DNA from: Artemisia argyi
Taxonomy: Eukaryota; Streptophyta; Magnoliopsida; Asterales; Asteraceae
Assembly: GCA_030686995.1 (NCBI GenBank)
Contig: CM060684.1
Coordinates: 9,507,897 to 9,571,896 of the forward strand
DNA: 64,000 nucleotides
Direction: 5' to 3'
The notes beneath the pieces are model-generated. The model saw nothing but the letters and a program-made list of their open reading frames with translations. It had not been told where the DNA came from and did no database searches. The translations under genes were made by a program, and so were the position numbers. Shown here in pieces: positions 37,040 through 50,379 of this stretch (the stretch's first letter is position 1; each line of letters opens with the position of its first letter).

Positions 37040-37879
37040 ATTTCACACAGAGGGACACCAGGAAGTCCCTGGACCAGACTTATATCCTCCCTCCTTAAGC
37101 GGAATTAGAAACACAAAGGAATTTCTCAAATGGTTCGAAGACATAGAAACAATATTTCAATGTGGTGACTGTCGTAAGGAATACAAGGTTAAGTTCGCCA
37201 CATGCACTTTTCAGGATCATGCCCAGGAATGGTGGACCAAACATATTAAGATGGTAGGAGTTGATACTGCCTACTCACACTCTTGGGAGAAACTAAGAAG
37301 GATGATGGGTATAATATTTTGTATAGGAAGTGAATTACGAGCAAGGGAACAGGAAACACTAAACTTTATCATGGTAGGAAATGATGTGACGAGTACACTA
37401 CTCATTTTTGTGAATTAACACGACTAGGTTCTGCAATGGATGAACCGGAAAGCAAGAAACTTGAAAAGTACATTATCAAAATGGCGATCGAGGCAAAGGA
37501 ACTCATAGTTCACGCCGAGACATCAGGAAACAACAGTGACAACAAGAGGAAGTGGAACAACAATCTAGGTTGCAATGCTGCTCAACAATCACCCAAAGGA
37601 CAAGAAATGAATAGAGCCTTTGCTGCAGAACCTCACACAAAGAGAAGGTATATTGGAAAGTTACCTTACTACAACCTGTGTAATCAATATCACCAAGGTC
37701 ATTGCAGTAAAACGTGTGGAGTGTGCAAGAAGCAGGGTTATCGGACTGAAAATTGTAGGAAACTCACAAATCAGAAAATCCCAGGGAATTGCTTCAAATG
37801 TGGAAACTTTGGGCATTTCAAGAATGACTGCCCGGAACTAAGGAACAAGGAAAAATCAGGAACTTGGAATCAAGACTGA
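37040..37879 (+). pseudogene. Gag of element 5, frameshifted and internally deleted
   Basis: Plus-strand sequence matching element 3 gag. The gag domain (WWTKH region near 37220) is interrupted by stops and shifts near 37370-37400. The frame is then open from 37436 (MDEPESKKLEKY) and lacks about 23 codons present in element 3. It ends with a Cys-rich segment (CNQYHQGHCSKTC), a knuckle-like CGVCKKQGYRTENC and a proper CFKCGNFGHFKNDC knuckle, with a stop at 37877-37879. Confidence 0.7.
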
Positions 37880-40800
37880 ATCGCTCGAGGAATAGCGTGA
37901 GTTGTTGAAAGAGAACCGCCAGGATATTAGCAACATCAAGGATAACAACAATGGTTCAGCAGGAGGAGCTTTGTTTCGATATATAAACCGTAGTTCGAGC
38001 CTTTAGGGTTGTATCTTTCCTTTTGTACTTACCGTTGGTACGATGACATGACCTAGGGGCATTAAGCACTTTCCTATCCAATGTAGTATCTATCCTTTGT
38101 TACCTAGGTGATAATCATAACCTTCGTTTACTCCATTTTCTATCCCGATTGCTCAGACTTCAATCGTTTCACAACATTTTAGCATTGTCTCATCAGGAAT
38201 TAGGTTGATTTTGCTTTTGACGAATTAGTAGACTATTACCATTCGACAAGATTCACCCACGTATCCAATGCACCATTCAAGCTATTTTACTATCATATGG
38301 GGAAACTGTTTTACAGAAAAATTTTCTGAAGTAAGCTATTTTATTACCATCCTATACATTGATTTTTCTGTCATTACACCAAGTATTTACTATTATTACG
38401 CGAAGCAATTTTCATGTTACTTGAAAGGAAACATCAGGATACCATTTTAATAACAATGCGTTGAACACCATCTAAAACTTTTGAGAAAAGTTATGATATT
38501 TTGACAAAATCCAACATCGTATCATTAGTCCTCAATTATACATAGCCTGATCACCTATGTAAAATTCAGGAAGGATTATGCCATGAAGGAAATAATTACC
38601 TTTTCAAAGGATTGTAATAACAATCTTCATCCAAAAGTTTTGTAAACAAAGGAACTCATTCATAAACATCCATTTTGCCGAACTATCCTTGGATACTTAC
38701 CCTACCTGTCACTCACTTAGTCATTAAGTTGGATTTTCCCATTGACTTCCCTAGAAGAGACTTTCCATATCAATTACATGCAGGATTCCTTTATGCAATA
38801 AAGGCAATGAAAGGATTACAGAACTACTAACCAGAACTAGAAGTGTAGAGAGAGAGAATTCATAACTCAACAACAATCCTCAGATACTGCGAGACCATCC
38901 TAATCACCATCTCTGACTTAGTTGTCCAATGTCATTATTCAAGGGTACTAGCTATACTGAGCTACAGGATTGAACTCAATAAATGTCCGCAGGACAACAC
39001 AATAGAAATAAACCAAGCTTCTAATTGAGACTGTAGAGCATTTCATTTAAACATGGCCTCATCCATACATGAACTTTCCTGCAGTAAGTTTTCACAAAGT
39101 ACAATTGTTTGAAACAAGAATATCGATGTAATTTCCTCTAAGGCCTTATGTCACTAGAAATTTCAGATAACCTCACCTTCATACCAAGCAAGGGATCAAG
39201 CCGGAACATATCTCCTCATCTACATGGGAAAACAGAATATACATTCATCGACACAACATCAAGTGATACCTTCGTCTTGTCTATTACAACGATAAACAAT
39301 TTCAGGACTTAAGTTAGTCTAAATACCTATGCTTGTAGTTATGCCAGATAACCATCAATAGACATTATCCAACCTCAGGAACTAAGTGTTAGACATCTAT
39401 GCATTTAAGCGAACATTTCCTATTCTACCATTTTATCTTTTTCAGTGTTTTCACTTTTAAATAAAGTTGATGCGTTTACATAAATCACCTACCTTGTGGA
39501 AAAATGATTTCTGAAATTCCTATTTTGAACAAGTACGATCCTTTTTGGTCAATCTTTAGCAACACTATTGTACAATGAGAAATATACATAGACATCAAAC
39601 TTTGGTAAGCAGTCTTAATCACAACATGTTTGAAAACAGTTCCTATTTCATAACTACTGGATTTTGAATCATCAAGAAAAATATTACCCAGTAAATCATT
39701 TGCTCCATTTTCTAAATTCGTTTATTCAGAAAAAGATTTCAACCAAAACTCATAATCGCGAGACAAATTTCCAGAACAAATTTCCCTACAACATCGCTTA
39801 TGCATTTAGGATTTGTGACTGGACAATAAAGAATATTTGGAATATGTGATGAAGGAATTAGGAGGAACATCACAAATTGATCACGAACTTCAGTAGTGAA
39901 GACCAAACCCACTAGACAAAGAAGGACATATGTCTTATCATCCGTTGGAACAAAACACAAGGAATCAAATTGTTACCTATATTCTATCCCTTCAGATAAC
40001 GCCAAGTTCGGAGGACCAAACGTTGTGGAATTAGTCACAAAGGTTTATTGTACCCATTTCAGTTTTTCCTGTTAAGGAAACCGTTTCAACTTGGACTTCA
40101 GGTAATCATTTCAGGATTTCCTTCAGAAACCCATTTAGATGTGAACATCACCTATTACCCTCAGAACGATGGTCAAAGCGAGAGAACAATTCAAACATAG
40201 GAAGGTATGCTCAGAGCATGAGTGATTAACCCTGTAATTGGTTGGACTAATCACTCAACATACATCAAATTCATCTACAACAATAGTTATCACACAACCA
40301 ACGGGAAACTGGCAGAAGTTAGGTTGGTACATAACACATCATTTGGATTGGATATCCTGAACAACAAACCATCCAGATTCAAGTGGGAGAATCAACTAAG
40401 TTAAAAGCATTGCCTTGGATTGGCACGATACAAATTGGATAACAAGAAAGGTTGAACCTTTAGCATATTGGACTATTTAAGATTCATTTTAGAATCGACC
40501 AACTAGCATACAAACTTGAGTTCTGGCAGAATTCAGCAGTATATATTACCAGTGTCACATTTAAAACATTAAGAAGCGCAGACCATCTATTGATGGGCCA
40601 AACTTGGGAAAAGCTCAACTCATTAGTTCAGTAGGCATTTATGAGATAACCAGAAATTTTCTACAAGTCAAGAATCAGTTACAAGTTCAATAAGTCATAA
40701 ACCATTAAAACTTCAAGTTCTGCAGAGTTATGCAAAAAGTTCTGCCTAGGAAAGGCATGTTATCGTTCAGAAAACTTGGAAAGTTACACCAATATACACT

Positions 40801-41113
40801 GGACCATTTATATTTTGACAGAGAAGGCATAGTGGCCGTCAGACTTGAACATTGTCAGAGAACAACAGGATTACACGAACATATTTCACATTTTCAGATC
40901 CCCAGAAATGACTTTCAGATGAGTCGCTCATGATTCCATTGGAAGGGATCCATCCCAAATAACAATCTCAGACCCTGTAAGAGAACCAACAAAAATCATG
41001 GACCATGTGGTCAAACAGTTGAAACAGAGTCGAATTCCTATCGTTAGAGTTCGCTGGAATTCTCGAATATCATCACCTTTTCACCAATACATTCTCAGAG
41101 ACCAACATAAACT
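37880..41113 (+). pseudogene. Decayed pol of element 5
   Basis: Integrase remnants near 40140-40300, including a segment like [13 protein letters not shown] around the integrase glutamate, and a chromodomain-like end near 40985-41100 (VKQLKQSRIPIVRVRW). No protease, reverse transcriptase or RNase H motif is readable from 37880 to 40100. Many stops. Corresponds to 19615-22944 of element 3 in reverse. Confidence 0.6.
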
Positions 41114-41132
41114 GAACTTCGGGACGAAGTTC
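41114..41132 (+). other. Conserved 19-nt hairpin (element 5)
   Basis: GAACTTCG, loop GGA, CGAAGTTC; a perfect stem directly before the polypurine tract. Confidence 0.7.
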
Positions 41133-41136
41133 CTTT

Positions 41137-41149
41137 TAGGGGGGAAGAC
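41137..41149 (+). other. Polypurine tract of element 5
   Basis: TAGGGGGGAAGAC immediately before the 3' LTR. Confidence 0.8.
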
Positions 41150-44100
41150 TTTCACAACTCACCATTTCAGGTCATTTCAGGTCATTTCCCGAACTTTGGA
41201 AAAACACTATTCATCAAACACTATTCATCAAAACACTATTCATCAGTTTACTATTCATCGTTTTCGAGGTCAATTTGATATTCTGAGAAACTTTTGGGAA
41301 ATTTACTATTCACGAAACACTATTCATTGCGGGAAAAGATTTCATCATTCACATGCATTACACATTTCATCGTAAATTTAGTTTACGGGTATTCAAATTC
41401 GCGTAACCGTATTGGTTCAGGTGCGAATTCATGCATTATCAGTAATAACACTTCATACGGACTGGGGATAGTCTGCATATCATCAGTAGGTCATTTACAT
41501 GTTATACCACTCTTAGGATTTTCAAATTACTATATTCAGTATATTTAACGTTTTACGTATTATGATTTCTAAATAAACGTTAACACCCGGTTTATACACG
41601 ACGAATATATCTAAATATTCCCACAATGGTCCCGACATATTTTTATATCCATTTTAACATCATAAAAGTTATAACATTCAGTTACCCAGTATTTTGGAAA
41701 TTTATTTTATTTATAACGTACGCGTATGAATATAACGACGGTTTTCGTGAAACCTAAACAATAATCACCCGATCACTCAGTAAATGTACCCAACATATTT
41801 TTAATATGTTTTTATCATTATTATGACTTTATTTCATCCCGGTTAACTTCGTGAACGATTATTGCTATTAAACCCGGTACCCGATTATGACTAATACTTA
41901 CACTAAACCACAACTAATAATACACTACATTTCCCAAGTGATCAAAACCGTTTTGGCTACTCCTTTTCACACCCAAAACCGGCCCAAGACCACACCCTTT
42001 TAACCTCTTGCATTAATTCCTAGTTTTATACTAATAAACTCCTAAAAACATAACTTTACCAAATTCAAGAATCATAATACACCATTTTAGATAAGAAAGA
42101 AAATTTGCTCATCTCTTTTCCTCTCTTCATCCACACGACCCAATAATAACACCATGATCAAGTGATCATTTTTCATAAGTTATAACACTAAACGTGTTCC
42201 TTTTACATGCCTAATCAAGAATCAAGCAACAAAAACACAAGAACATCAAGCATAATCATCATATAATCATCTCATTTTATCAAGTAAGTTATCAACTTTA
42301 TTTTTTCATGGATCATCTTATTTTTACATGTATTACATGATTTCCATGCTAAAAATCATGTGCAACTAGCTATACCACCCTTTATTTTGTCAAAAATGGA
42401 ACATACAAACCCTAACTTTTTATTTATGAATCCCCTTGCTATAATAACTTGGTTAGGAGTCCATGGCACCCTAAGAAGGTGTATGGTAGGATTAGATTAG
42501 CTAGGTGGTGATTACAAGAGATTTGGTTGAAGTAGAAACTAGTTTTGGACATGAAAAATGGATTTCTAACAAATATAGATACATGCTGTCCCATTTTTGT
42601 AAATCCAGAAAAATCAGGGGATTCCGGGTAACTTTGGGCTAAAGATTTAGAAAATACTTTAAAAAATGAAGCCGTGGGCGAAAGAATGGATTAAAACGAG
42701 TTTATAACGAAGAAGTTATGACTTTTGCAAGATTGTTGACGAAAAGTATTTTCTGAAAATTTGTTTGCTGTTGGACGTTTTTCATTGGACAAAAAGAGAC
42801 TTTAGACGTAACCCGGAGGAGCCGAGCTTTCCAAAATATATTACTACATACTAAGACGTAACCGTGGATATAAAGAACAAGTAAAACGGACTTATAACGA
42901 CCAAGATATACACGTTTCAAAATCGGCGAAACTCTATTTATTTCCATCAGCTTTTTAGCAAAATATTACTAAGTATAGAAAAACAGTTTTTGTAAGACAT
43001 CATGTTGCGAGCCAATTTACTCATTGATAAACTCATTTCTGGAAAATTTACATCATTGACAAAAAGTTAGTTCACCCAGCCTAGTTTTCAAAACATCCAG
43101 CCGTTTGTCAAAAGGATTTATAACGAACAACTTATGGACTCCCAAACTTTCCCGAAAACTGCCCAGAATCTGCCAAAACAGCCCAGACACCTCACTTGAC
43201 GGCTAATTATCTTTATGATCGAGACCTGTATGGACAAACTTCACTTCTGTGACTTTTTAGATATGGTGAAAATCTTCCCAAAACTACTGAGCTTCTTTCC
43301 TAACTCTTAATATTCACTATTTCACGACTAGTTTTATGAGACCGTTTTGTCACTAATAGAAGTAATAATACTTCTACGTACTAAATTCTAGATTTTTTAG
43401 AAATATTAACCAAGTACCAAATTTTATAACTAATGAAGTATTAGTTATTACAAGTATATTTTCATTAGTACAAGGCGTTATTTCAAGGATTTCTAACCGA
43501 GGATTTCAACACAAACATTGGTACATACGATATATATATAAGTATATATATTACAACTAGTTTATTTTTCTAATAGCCATATTTTCCTAAGTCTGGGAAT
43601 ATATACTTTTGATAACAACAAGTGTTTTTCAAAGAGTAGAGTGGTATAGGAAACATGTGCATGGACATTCATAACATCATTTCATGATCTAAAGTAGATC
43701 ATTCATCATTCATATTAGGTTGCGGCTAGTGTGCGCACCTTGTTTTTCAGCTCATTACATGTTCATGGTACCATCATATTGGGTTGCAGCAGCTAATTTG
43801 TTCATTGGTGTTCATTTCATTTCATCACAGTTTCATCAGTTAAGGTGAGTTTTCATAGCCCCGTTTTCAATTCAACATTTTTGATTGTTTTCAAATCCCA
43901 CGGGGGGAATACATTGCATCAATCATTTTAGTACGAGCCCAAGTATTCAAACATGTACATTGCTTAAGTTACCTTGCCATGTGATAAGTCCCCTGTAACA
44001 TCATGAACCGTTAATTTACCGTTAAGCGAGAGTGAGTGGATAGATCTATCGAGGGTGACGCCTCCATCCGTGGTAGTGATTACCAACAGTAAGCGGATGC

Positions 44101-44616
44101 ATGTCATGTCTTTTACATTTGAATGTTTCGGCAGAACATTCGGGAGGGGCATAGAGTTTCATCAGTCATAGCTTCGGTGTCATGAGCTTAAGGCTATTGT
44201 ACAATTTTCATGAGATTTTTATCTTGCACTTTTACTTGTGGTGGCCGTACATCATTACATTTTACAAACCTATGGAATTCACCAACATTCGTGTTGACGT
44301 TTTAGCAATGTATTTCAGGTTATTAAGGTAGCTCATGAGACATGCATTTGGACCTTCATGGAGTCGCGGAGTCGACGCGTCTCATCATTATTTCATGCAC
44401 TTATGTAAACATTTGATCTAGTACTACTTGTTTTTCATAAACATGCAACACATTTTGGGGACCTCATTTTGTAAACTCTGAATTATTTCAATGATCAAAT
44501 GCAGTATTTTCCAAACGACACTTTAGGTCGTTCAATGTAACTGTAACTGTGGTGCTATGACAGACACCCCCAGGTATTCCATTCCGCTGCAAGTCAGGTA
44601 AATTGGGGGTGTGACA
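41150..44616 (+). repeat. Element 5 3' LTR (3467 bp)
   Basis: Near-identical to 32784-36240. The terminal TG reads TT at 41150-41151, and AGGTCATTTC is duplicated near 41168-41187, which explains the 10-bp length difference. Confidence 0.93.
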
Positions 44617-46356
44617 CGGGACAACTTGAGGTTGGACGTTGTTGGTACCTCCGTTATTAGTAGGAAGTACCCTGTCCGTAGTGACCTCAGGTTCACGTTC
44701 CGCTACCTTAGGAGGAGAAGAAGAGGTAGAGGGAATCGAGGGTCCATTGTATGATACCCCACTTCGGGTAGTGATCGCCTTGACATCGCCCCTCGGGTTA
44801 GCGATCGTGTTGCTCGGTAATGTACCAGAGCTCGAGGGTCGATCATTTAAAGACTTCTGAAGTTCAGAGATAGTCTTGATCAATAGCCGATTTGTTTCCT
44901 CTTGTGCTTTCATGAATTGTTTAATTTCAGCATCTGAGGAAGACGGGGGTGGAACAACGTTTTGATTTTGAACAGGGGGATTTTGAACACGGTTGTTTTG
45001 AAAATTCCCTTGGTTTTGATTGTTGTTACCCTGAAAAGTGTTTCTCTGATTGAAATTACCCTGATTGTAATTCCCTTGATTCTGGTTTCTTTGAAAATTT
45101 CCTTGAAAACCTTGGTTTTGATTGCCATTTTGAAAATTGTTTTGATTAAACTGGCCTTGATTTTGGTTCGGGTTTTGGAAATTTGAGTTTTGACCTTGGT
45201 TAAAATTCTGATTCGTGTTACGGTTTTGATTTTGGTTAAAACCGGGAGGTCCGAGAAAATTGTTGGAACGATAGCTTAAGAGATTACGGTCCCCTTGCGG
45301 TTGGTAAGAGTTACCCCCCGTGTTATAGGAACCGTTAGCAGCATAAACGTTCTCTTGAGAAAATTCAGCAGTAGCTGGACACTCGGAATACAGATGTGGG
45401 CCCCCACAAGTTTCACAACTTCGGGCCACGGCTTTCACTTGTTGATTTTGAGCCTGATGTTGTATCGTTTGGTTCATTCTCAACACAGCCGTAGAAATAT
45501 CATCCATCTTTTTGGTAAGAGCGATTATTTCAGGAGATGATGATGAGGGAGTAACGGAATGACATGACGCTTCCCTCTCCGCAGAGGAATCCCAAAAGTT
45601 ATGATGGGCAGTCATGTTCTCGATTAAGTCATAGCACTCCTCGGGACGCCTTTTCATAAAGGTCCCACCAGCAGCAGCATTGAGAATGTCTCGGTGCCTC
45701 AATGTTAGACCATTATAGAAGGTATCTATTATGGTGACTTGTAACATATTGTGGTTAGGGCACCGATCAATGGCTAGCTTATAACGCTCCCAAGCCTCAA
45801 AAAGAGACTCATCGGGAAGTTGCCGGAAGTTGCTGATATCATTACGTAACTTGGTAACCATGGATGGTGGAAAATATTTTGCTAGAAACTTGGTTACCAT
45901 TTCATCAAAGGTTCGAATAGAATTCTTTGGAAGTCGGTCAAACCATGCAATGGCATGATGAGCGAGAGAATAGGGGAAGAGGTACAGCCGAAGGGCATCA
46001 TCGGTGACACCATGCTGTTTCATGCTTTGGGTGACCGTGAGATATTTGTCAAGATGCTTGTTGGCATCGTCACCCGGTAATCCGTGAAATTGACACGAAT
46101 TCTGGACTTGTTGGATCATGTGATACTTGAGGCCAAAGTCCGCGGCCCCAATAGTGAGTGGTGCAATAGGCCCACCCCGCCCTTGCATGGTAGGTTGGCA
46201 CAGCTCCTCCATCGTTCGAAGATCGGGAGCTGGCTCATTAGGGTCAGGGGGTGGTAATGGTGGTGGTAGGCCAGCGGCCATTTCGGTTTCTGTGTTAGAA
46301 CGTAACTCGGGTACGTCTTTCTGTTTTTTATTCTTTGCTTGAGACCGAGTGCGCAT
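44617..46356 (-). CDS. Gag of element 4 (N-terminal 580 codons of a split gag-pol)
   Basis: Starts MRTRSQAKNKKQKD at 46356 with a basic N-terminus typical of Athila-type gag. The gag domain covers about residues 90-255. A variant zinc knuckle has C314, C317, H321 and C326 (three residues before the His). A strongly Asn/Gln/Gly/Phe-rich region runs 374-465, and a short helical stretch 475-505. The native frame is cut at codon 580 by element 5 and continues at 32778. The 42 further codons that stay open into 44488 belong to element 5 LTR and are not native. Confidence 0.9.
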
Positions 46357-46951
46357 GCACTAAAAACAATTTTTTCAACACAAATTCGAGGCAAATCCAC
46401 AGTGAACTTAAACCAATAATCACAAGTGAGTAGCTTCTTTGAAAAAGGTACACTACTCACAGGGATACAAAGGCAAGTTTTAAATCTTAAGTTTGGGAAC
46501 TTATTATGTTCACACCCCCAGTTGGTAGGTGTTCAGCCTTGATTTGCGGTGGTAAGATTTTATGTATTTATTACTTTTGAAAAATCTGCTTTAGGCTTAC
46601 GGGTGTGTGTGCAGAAAACTTGGGAATTATTTTTGGAACTGATTCGTTAACCGAAATCGTTCTTTTAAGATTACTCGCAGGCTGGCGGGAGGAAGTAAAT
46701 AGGTTTCCTCTTCAGTTCGCAATTTAATGTCAGAACTTACCTTAAACCAACTGTTTCAGGTTGTAATCTTAAAGAAAACGAAGTAATTTAACTTCACAGT
46801 TTGTTTTGTTGTTTTTAATTTTTTTGGTGTTTTTAACACTTTAGGAAAAGTGTTAATGAACGTTTTTGATATGATTATGTTTTTACAAAACTTTTTACAG
46901 GGAGGGTTTTGAAAACCACTAAACTTAAAACGATTTTAAAACACGCAACAA
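46357..46951 (-). other. Element 4 leader between primer site and gag
   Basis: About 600 bases of untranslated leader. No ORF or accessory gene, unlike element 1. Confidence 0.6.
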
Positions 46952-46971
46952 CCTCCCCGGCAGCGGCGCCA
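46952..46971 (-). other. Primer binding site of element 4 (tRNA-Asp-like)
   Basis: Minus strand TGGCGCCGCTGCCGGGGAGG, one change from the Athila/Tat site over the first 17 bases. Five bases from the LTR. Confidence 0.9.
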
Positions 46972-49929
46972 AATTTTGATTGATCCTAAACCGTCTAATT
47001 ATTATTGACCAAGGTCAATAAGTCAAAGATAGCCTAGAATCAATACTCCGGTGATAGTGTAGTGTTTCCCCGGGTCGTGAAAGTCCCAGCGAGATTGAAA
47101 TGGTGCTTTTGGAATCGTTTATGAGAAAGTGGCACTGAGGACAGTAGCCAGATGATGTAGGAATGATATTGCTACTGTTATTTTGGTATTGACAAACAGA
47201 TATAATATTCACAATAATCAGATACCAGATATATGCACAAATTGACAATTAAGATCACGTATCGGACTGGAAAAGTGGGTTTTGGTATTTAACAAACTAC
47301 AGGGGGTGCTTTTGACACTTTTTCAAACTTGAAAATTAAAAATGAAAAAGAAATTATAAAAGTGATTAAAATAATATTAAACTATTATTTAATTAATTAA
47401 ACTATTTAAAATCTAAATTAAAATCTAACTTAAATAAACTAAAAATGACAAATGATTTAAATTATACTAAAAATTAACAAAAATATTTTCTAAACCTAAA
47501 TTAGAACTTGAAGAAAGTATAAAAAATTAAAAATAATATTTTTGTCTTTTTGTGGTTTTGTAATTAATTAAAAACTATTTAACTTAATTAAACTAATTAA
47601 ACTACTTTTAATTTATATTAATACTAAATTAACTTAGAAAATTAAGATAAAATTTATAACATTATTTAACCATCACTGGAATCCTAAAAAATTATAAAAA
47701 CTCTAAAATTATGTTTTAAGATTAAACAACTAATTATTTATCTATTAATTAACTTAAATCTATTTTAAACAAATAAAATAAGGAAAATAGAAAATGAACA
47801 GTAGAATCTCAAAATTTATTTTCTAAAAACTTATTATATTATATTAGAACTAGAAAAATTATAAAAACTAGATTTAACCTTATAAAAACTAATTAAGCTA
47901 TTTAATATTTGATATTAATTGATAATAAAGAAAATTAAAATTAAATCTAATTAACACTAAATGACAAAATAAAAATCTGAAAAAATTATCAAAATTACTT
48001 TACTATCTAAGGTATTTAATAAAAATATAAAAACACTAGTGACTTAATTAAAATATAAAAATGAAAATTAAAATTAACTTGAATTAAATAGAAACTATCA
48101 CTTGTTTTAAATTGGTTTTTTCTTGGATTTTCTTTTACAAACTAACTTAACTAATGAAAATGAGAAACTTTTGTAAAAACACTTTTAAAATCAGCTTATA
48201 AATAAGCTGTGACACCCTCTTGTCTTAAACAGTTGACTTTGGTTGACTGTTTGGTCAAATAAGGTCAAATGGCCTTGGGTGGGGTCCACAATGGTGAAAT
48301 CAGATACAAACAAGTTTAACAAACTTAATTAAGCTAGGAACAACAAATAATAAGCACAAATAAGCTGATAAGGGAAGAAATAAGCACTTGAAATATCAAA
48401 CTGAACCAGGTTTTGGGGACAAACTTTAAGGCTTAAACTAGGTGGGGTCCACTTGTCCCAAGGTCAAACAAATGGTCAAACCTAGGACTCTGGTAGGAGG
48501 GGGGATGTAAAAACCTATCTATGGGGTCTGGGGTCCACTGAGGTGGTCACAAAACACCACCAAAGTGGTGGTGGTGACTGGGTGACTGGGTGAGCAGGGC
48601 ACAAGCTTGCCCTGCAGGTCACTTTGAGGGAGTGTGGGACCCACTTAAACTTCTAAATAAATTAAGCAAAAAATTAAGCTGATAGATTAGCTGATAGACT
48701 TTTATCACACAAAATTTCAAGACCTAATATCCATTACACATTTCTCAATTAAAGTTGGAAATTTGGTGAAAATCTGAGAAGGTGACTTTTGACTTTTTGA
48801 CAAGAACTTGACAATTGACTTTTGTGAACTTCCAATGACTCCTACTGATCCAATATGATGTATTAAGATTCACTTGAACTTAATCACTCTATATTAACTA
48901 CTTAATAAGCTAATGATGTGGTTTTTGACACTAAAAACTCTCACAGTTAACTGTGAGAGGGTAATTTTTGAGTTTTTGACTTTGAATCAAAATGACAACT
49001 GAATTAAGACTTTAAAACCAACAAATAACACTATTGAATGCTTTCTATGCTTGTGTTGTCTTCTGAGAACCTCAACAACACATCCAACCAAACTGAACCA
49101 AACACCCCTATTGTTAAACTGTTTTAAACTTTTCAAGACAAATGGTTACTAGGGGGTACAAACTTACTTCCAAGCAACAAATTATAATGATTGTAACTGG
49201 TTTTAAGCACTTAAGAATCAGATGATCAAATAACTCATACAAACTTAACACCAAAGCTTAATGAGACAGTTAAAACTCAAAATTTTAAATAACTAACTAC
49301 TTTAACCAACAAGCTGTGAATTTTAGGCTAAAGATTATCTAAACAATATTTAAATACCACAAACAAACAGAAATTAACAACTGTAAGCAAACAATCAATC
49401 AAAAAGCTAAACTAGGAATTTTAATTAAAAATTTAAATAAGCAATTCCTTACTAGGTTACCCTCAGCATGAACAGAGGGTTTTCCTTTGTAGCCTATCTT
49501 TAGATAGGCCAACTTCACTCAATCCAGCTCCTCAATAGTGCTTAGAACCTGAAACAAAGATCAAACATACAAACAGTTGACTTATGTTGACTTTTTTTAA
49601 CTTTTTGTTTATTCTTCTAATGTAGCTGAATTTTAAAGTTTCTAAAGCTTAGATAAGCTTATGGGAGCTTATATGATCCTATTCAGTCCATCATGAGAGC
49701 TTAAATTCCATCAGACAACCATGAAGATTACAAAGTGGAATTTGAAAATTGCAATAACAAATTAAGCTGAGAAAACTTGCATATATTAATGAAAATAGCT
49801 TAACAATACATGGAATTAAATTCTACAACTGCTTAAAAGCTTGTGATTACACTACAATAGCTTAAATTACTTATACGATTACACTTATTAAAAAAAACTA
49901 GACTAAACTTCTTCTTGCATCTCTCCTCC

Positions 49930-49936
49930 TTTTATA
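49930..49936 (-). promoter_or_regulatory. TATA box of element 4 5' LTR
   Basis: Minus strand CTATAAAAGG followed by a purine-rich stretch, about 1.1 kb into the LTR. This is the clearest core promoter in the window. The matching part of the 3' LTR is deleted. Confidence 0.55.
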
Positions 49937-50379
49937 GCTGCAATTTAGGGTTCCTCCCATCACTCTGAGCAAATCCACCATGCCTTGATCAATTTGGTCC
50001 ACTAACGAGCTTACACGTGGATTTGGCGCCAAAATTAATCTCTTCAAATTGAACCTGATAACGTGTAATGGGGGGGTGCATTAATTGTGGAGGTGAGGGG
50101 TAGGTGTAGGGGGTGGGATGGTGATGATTGAGGTACAAGTGGGGGGTGATGGTGGGCAAAACCAGGTGGTTTTGGGTCTGAGTGGTGATGGTGGTTTGGG
50201 AGGGAAAGGATAACAGGGGTGGTTTTGTTTTTGGAGGTGTTGACCGAGGTCAACTGGACTCGGGTCAAAGGTTGGACTGGGCTGAGATGGCATTGGGCTT
50301 GGGTGGGCTTGTGGTTGTAACTGGGTTTAGTTTGGATTGGAATTGGATTTTGGTAAAAAGGTCCGTTTGGTTTATTATA

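Larger units (their letters stand above)
32784..44616 (+). mobile_element. Element 5: degenerate Ty3/gypsy element, same family as element 3
   Basis: Plus-strand LTR element with target duplication CGGGA (32779-32783, 44617-44621). 5' LTR 32784-36240, primer site 36244-36257, internal region to 41149, 3' LTR 41150-44616. The LTRs differ by about six substitutions and a 10-bp duplication over 3.46 kb, so insertion was recent, yet gag and pol are heavily broken. It interrupts element 4 gag-pol. Confidence 0.93.

Noticed and set aside
44488..44616. C-terminal 42 codons of the gag ORF of element 4
   Set aside because: They lie in the 3' LTR of element 5; the native frame ends at the insertion.
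50044..50293. Pro/His-rich minus-strand ORFs in the element 4 LTR
   Set aside because: Short, G-rich repeat-driven, in the U3 of an LTR, with no start context or homologous frame.
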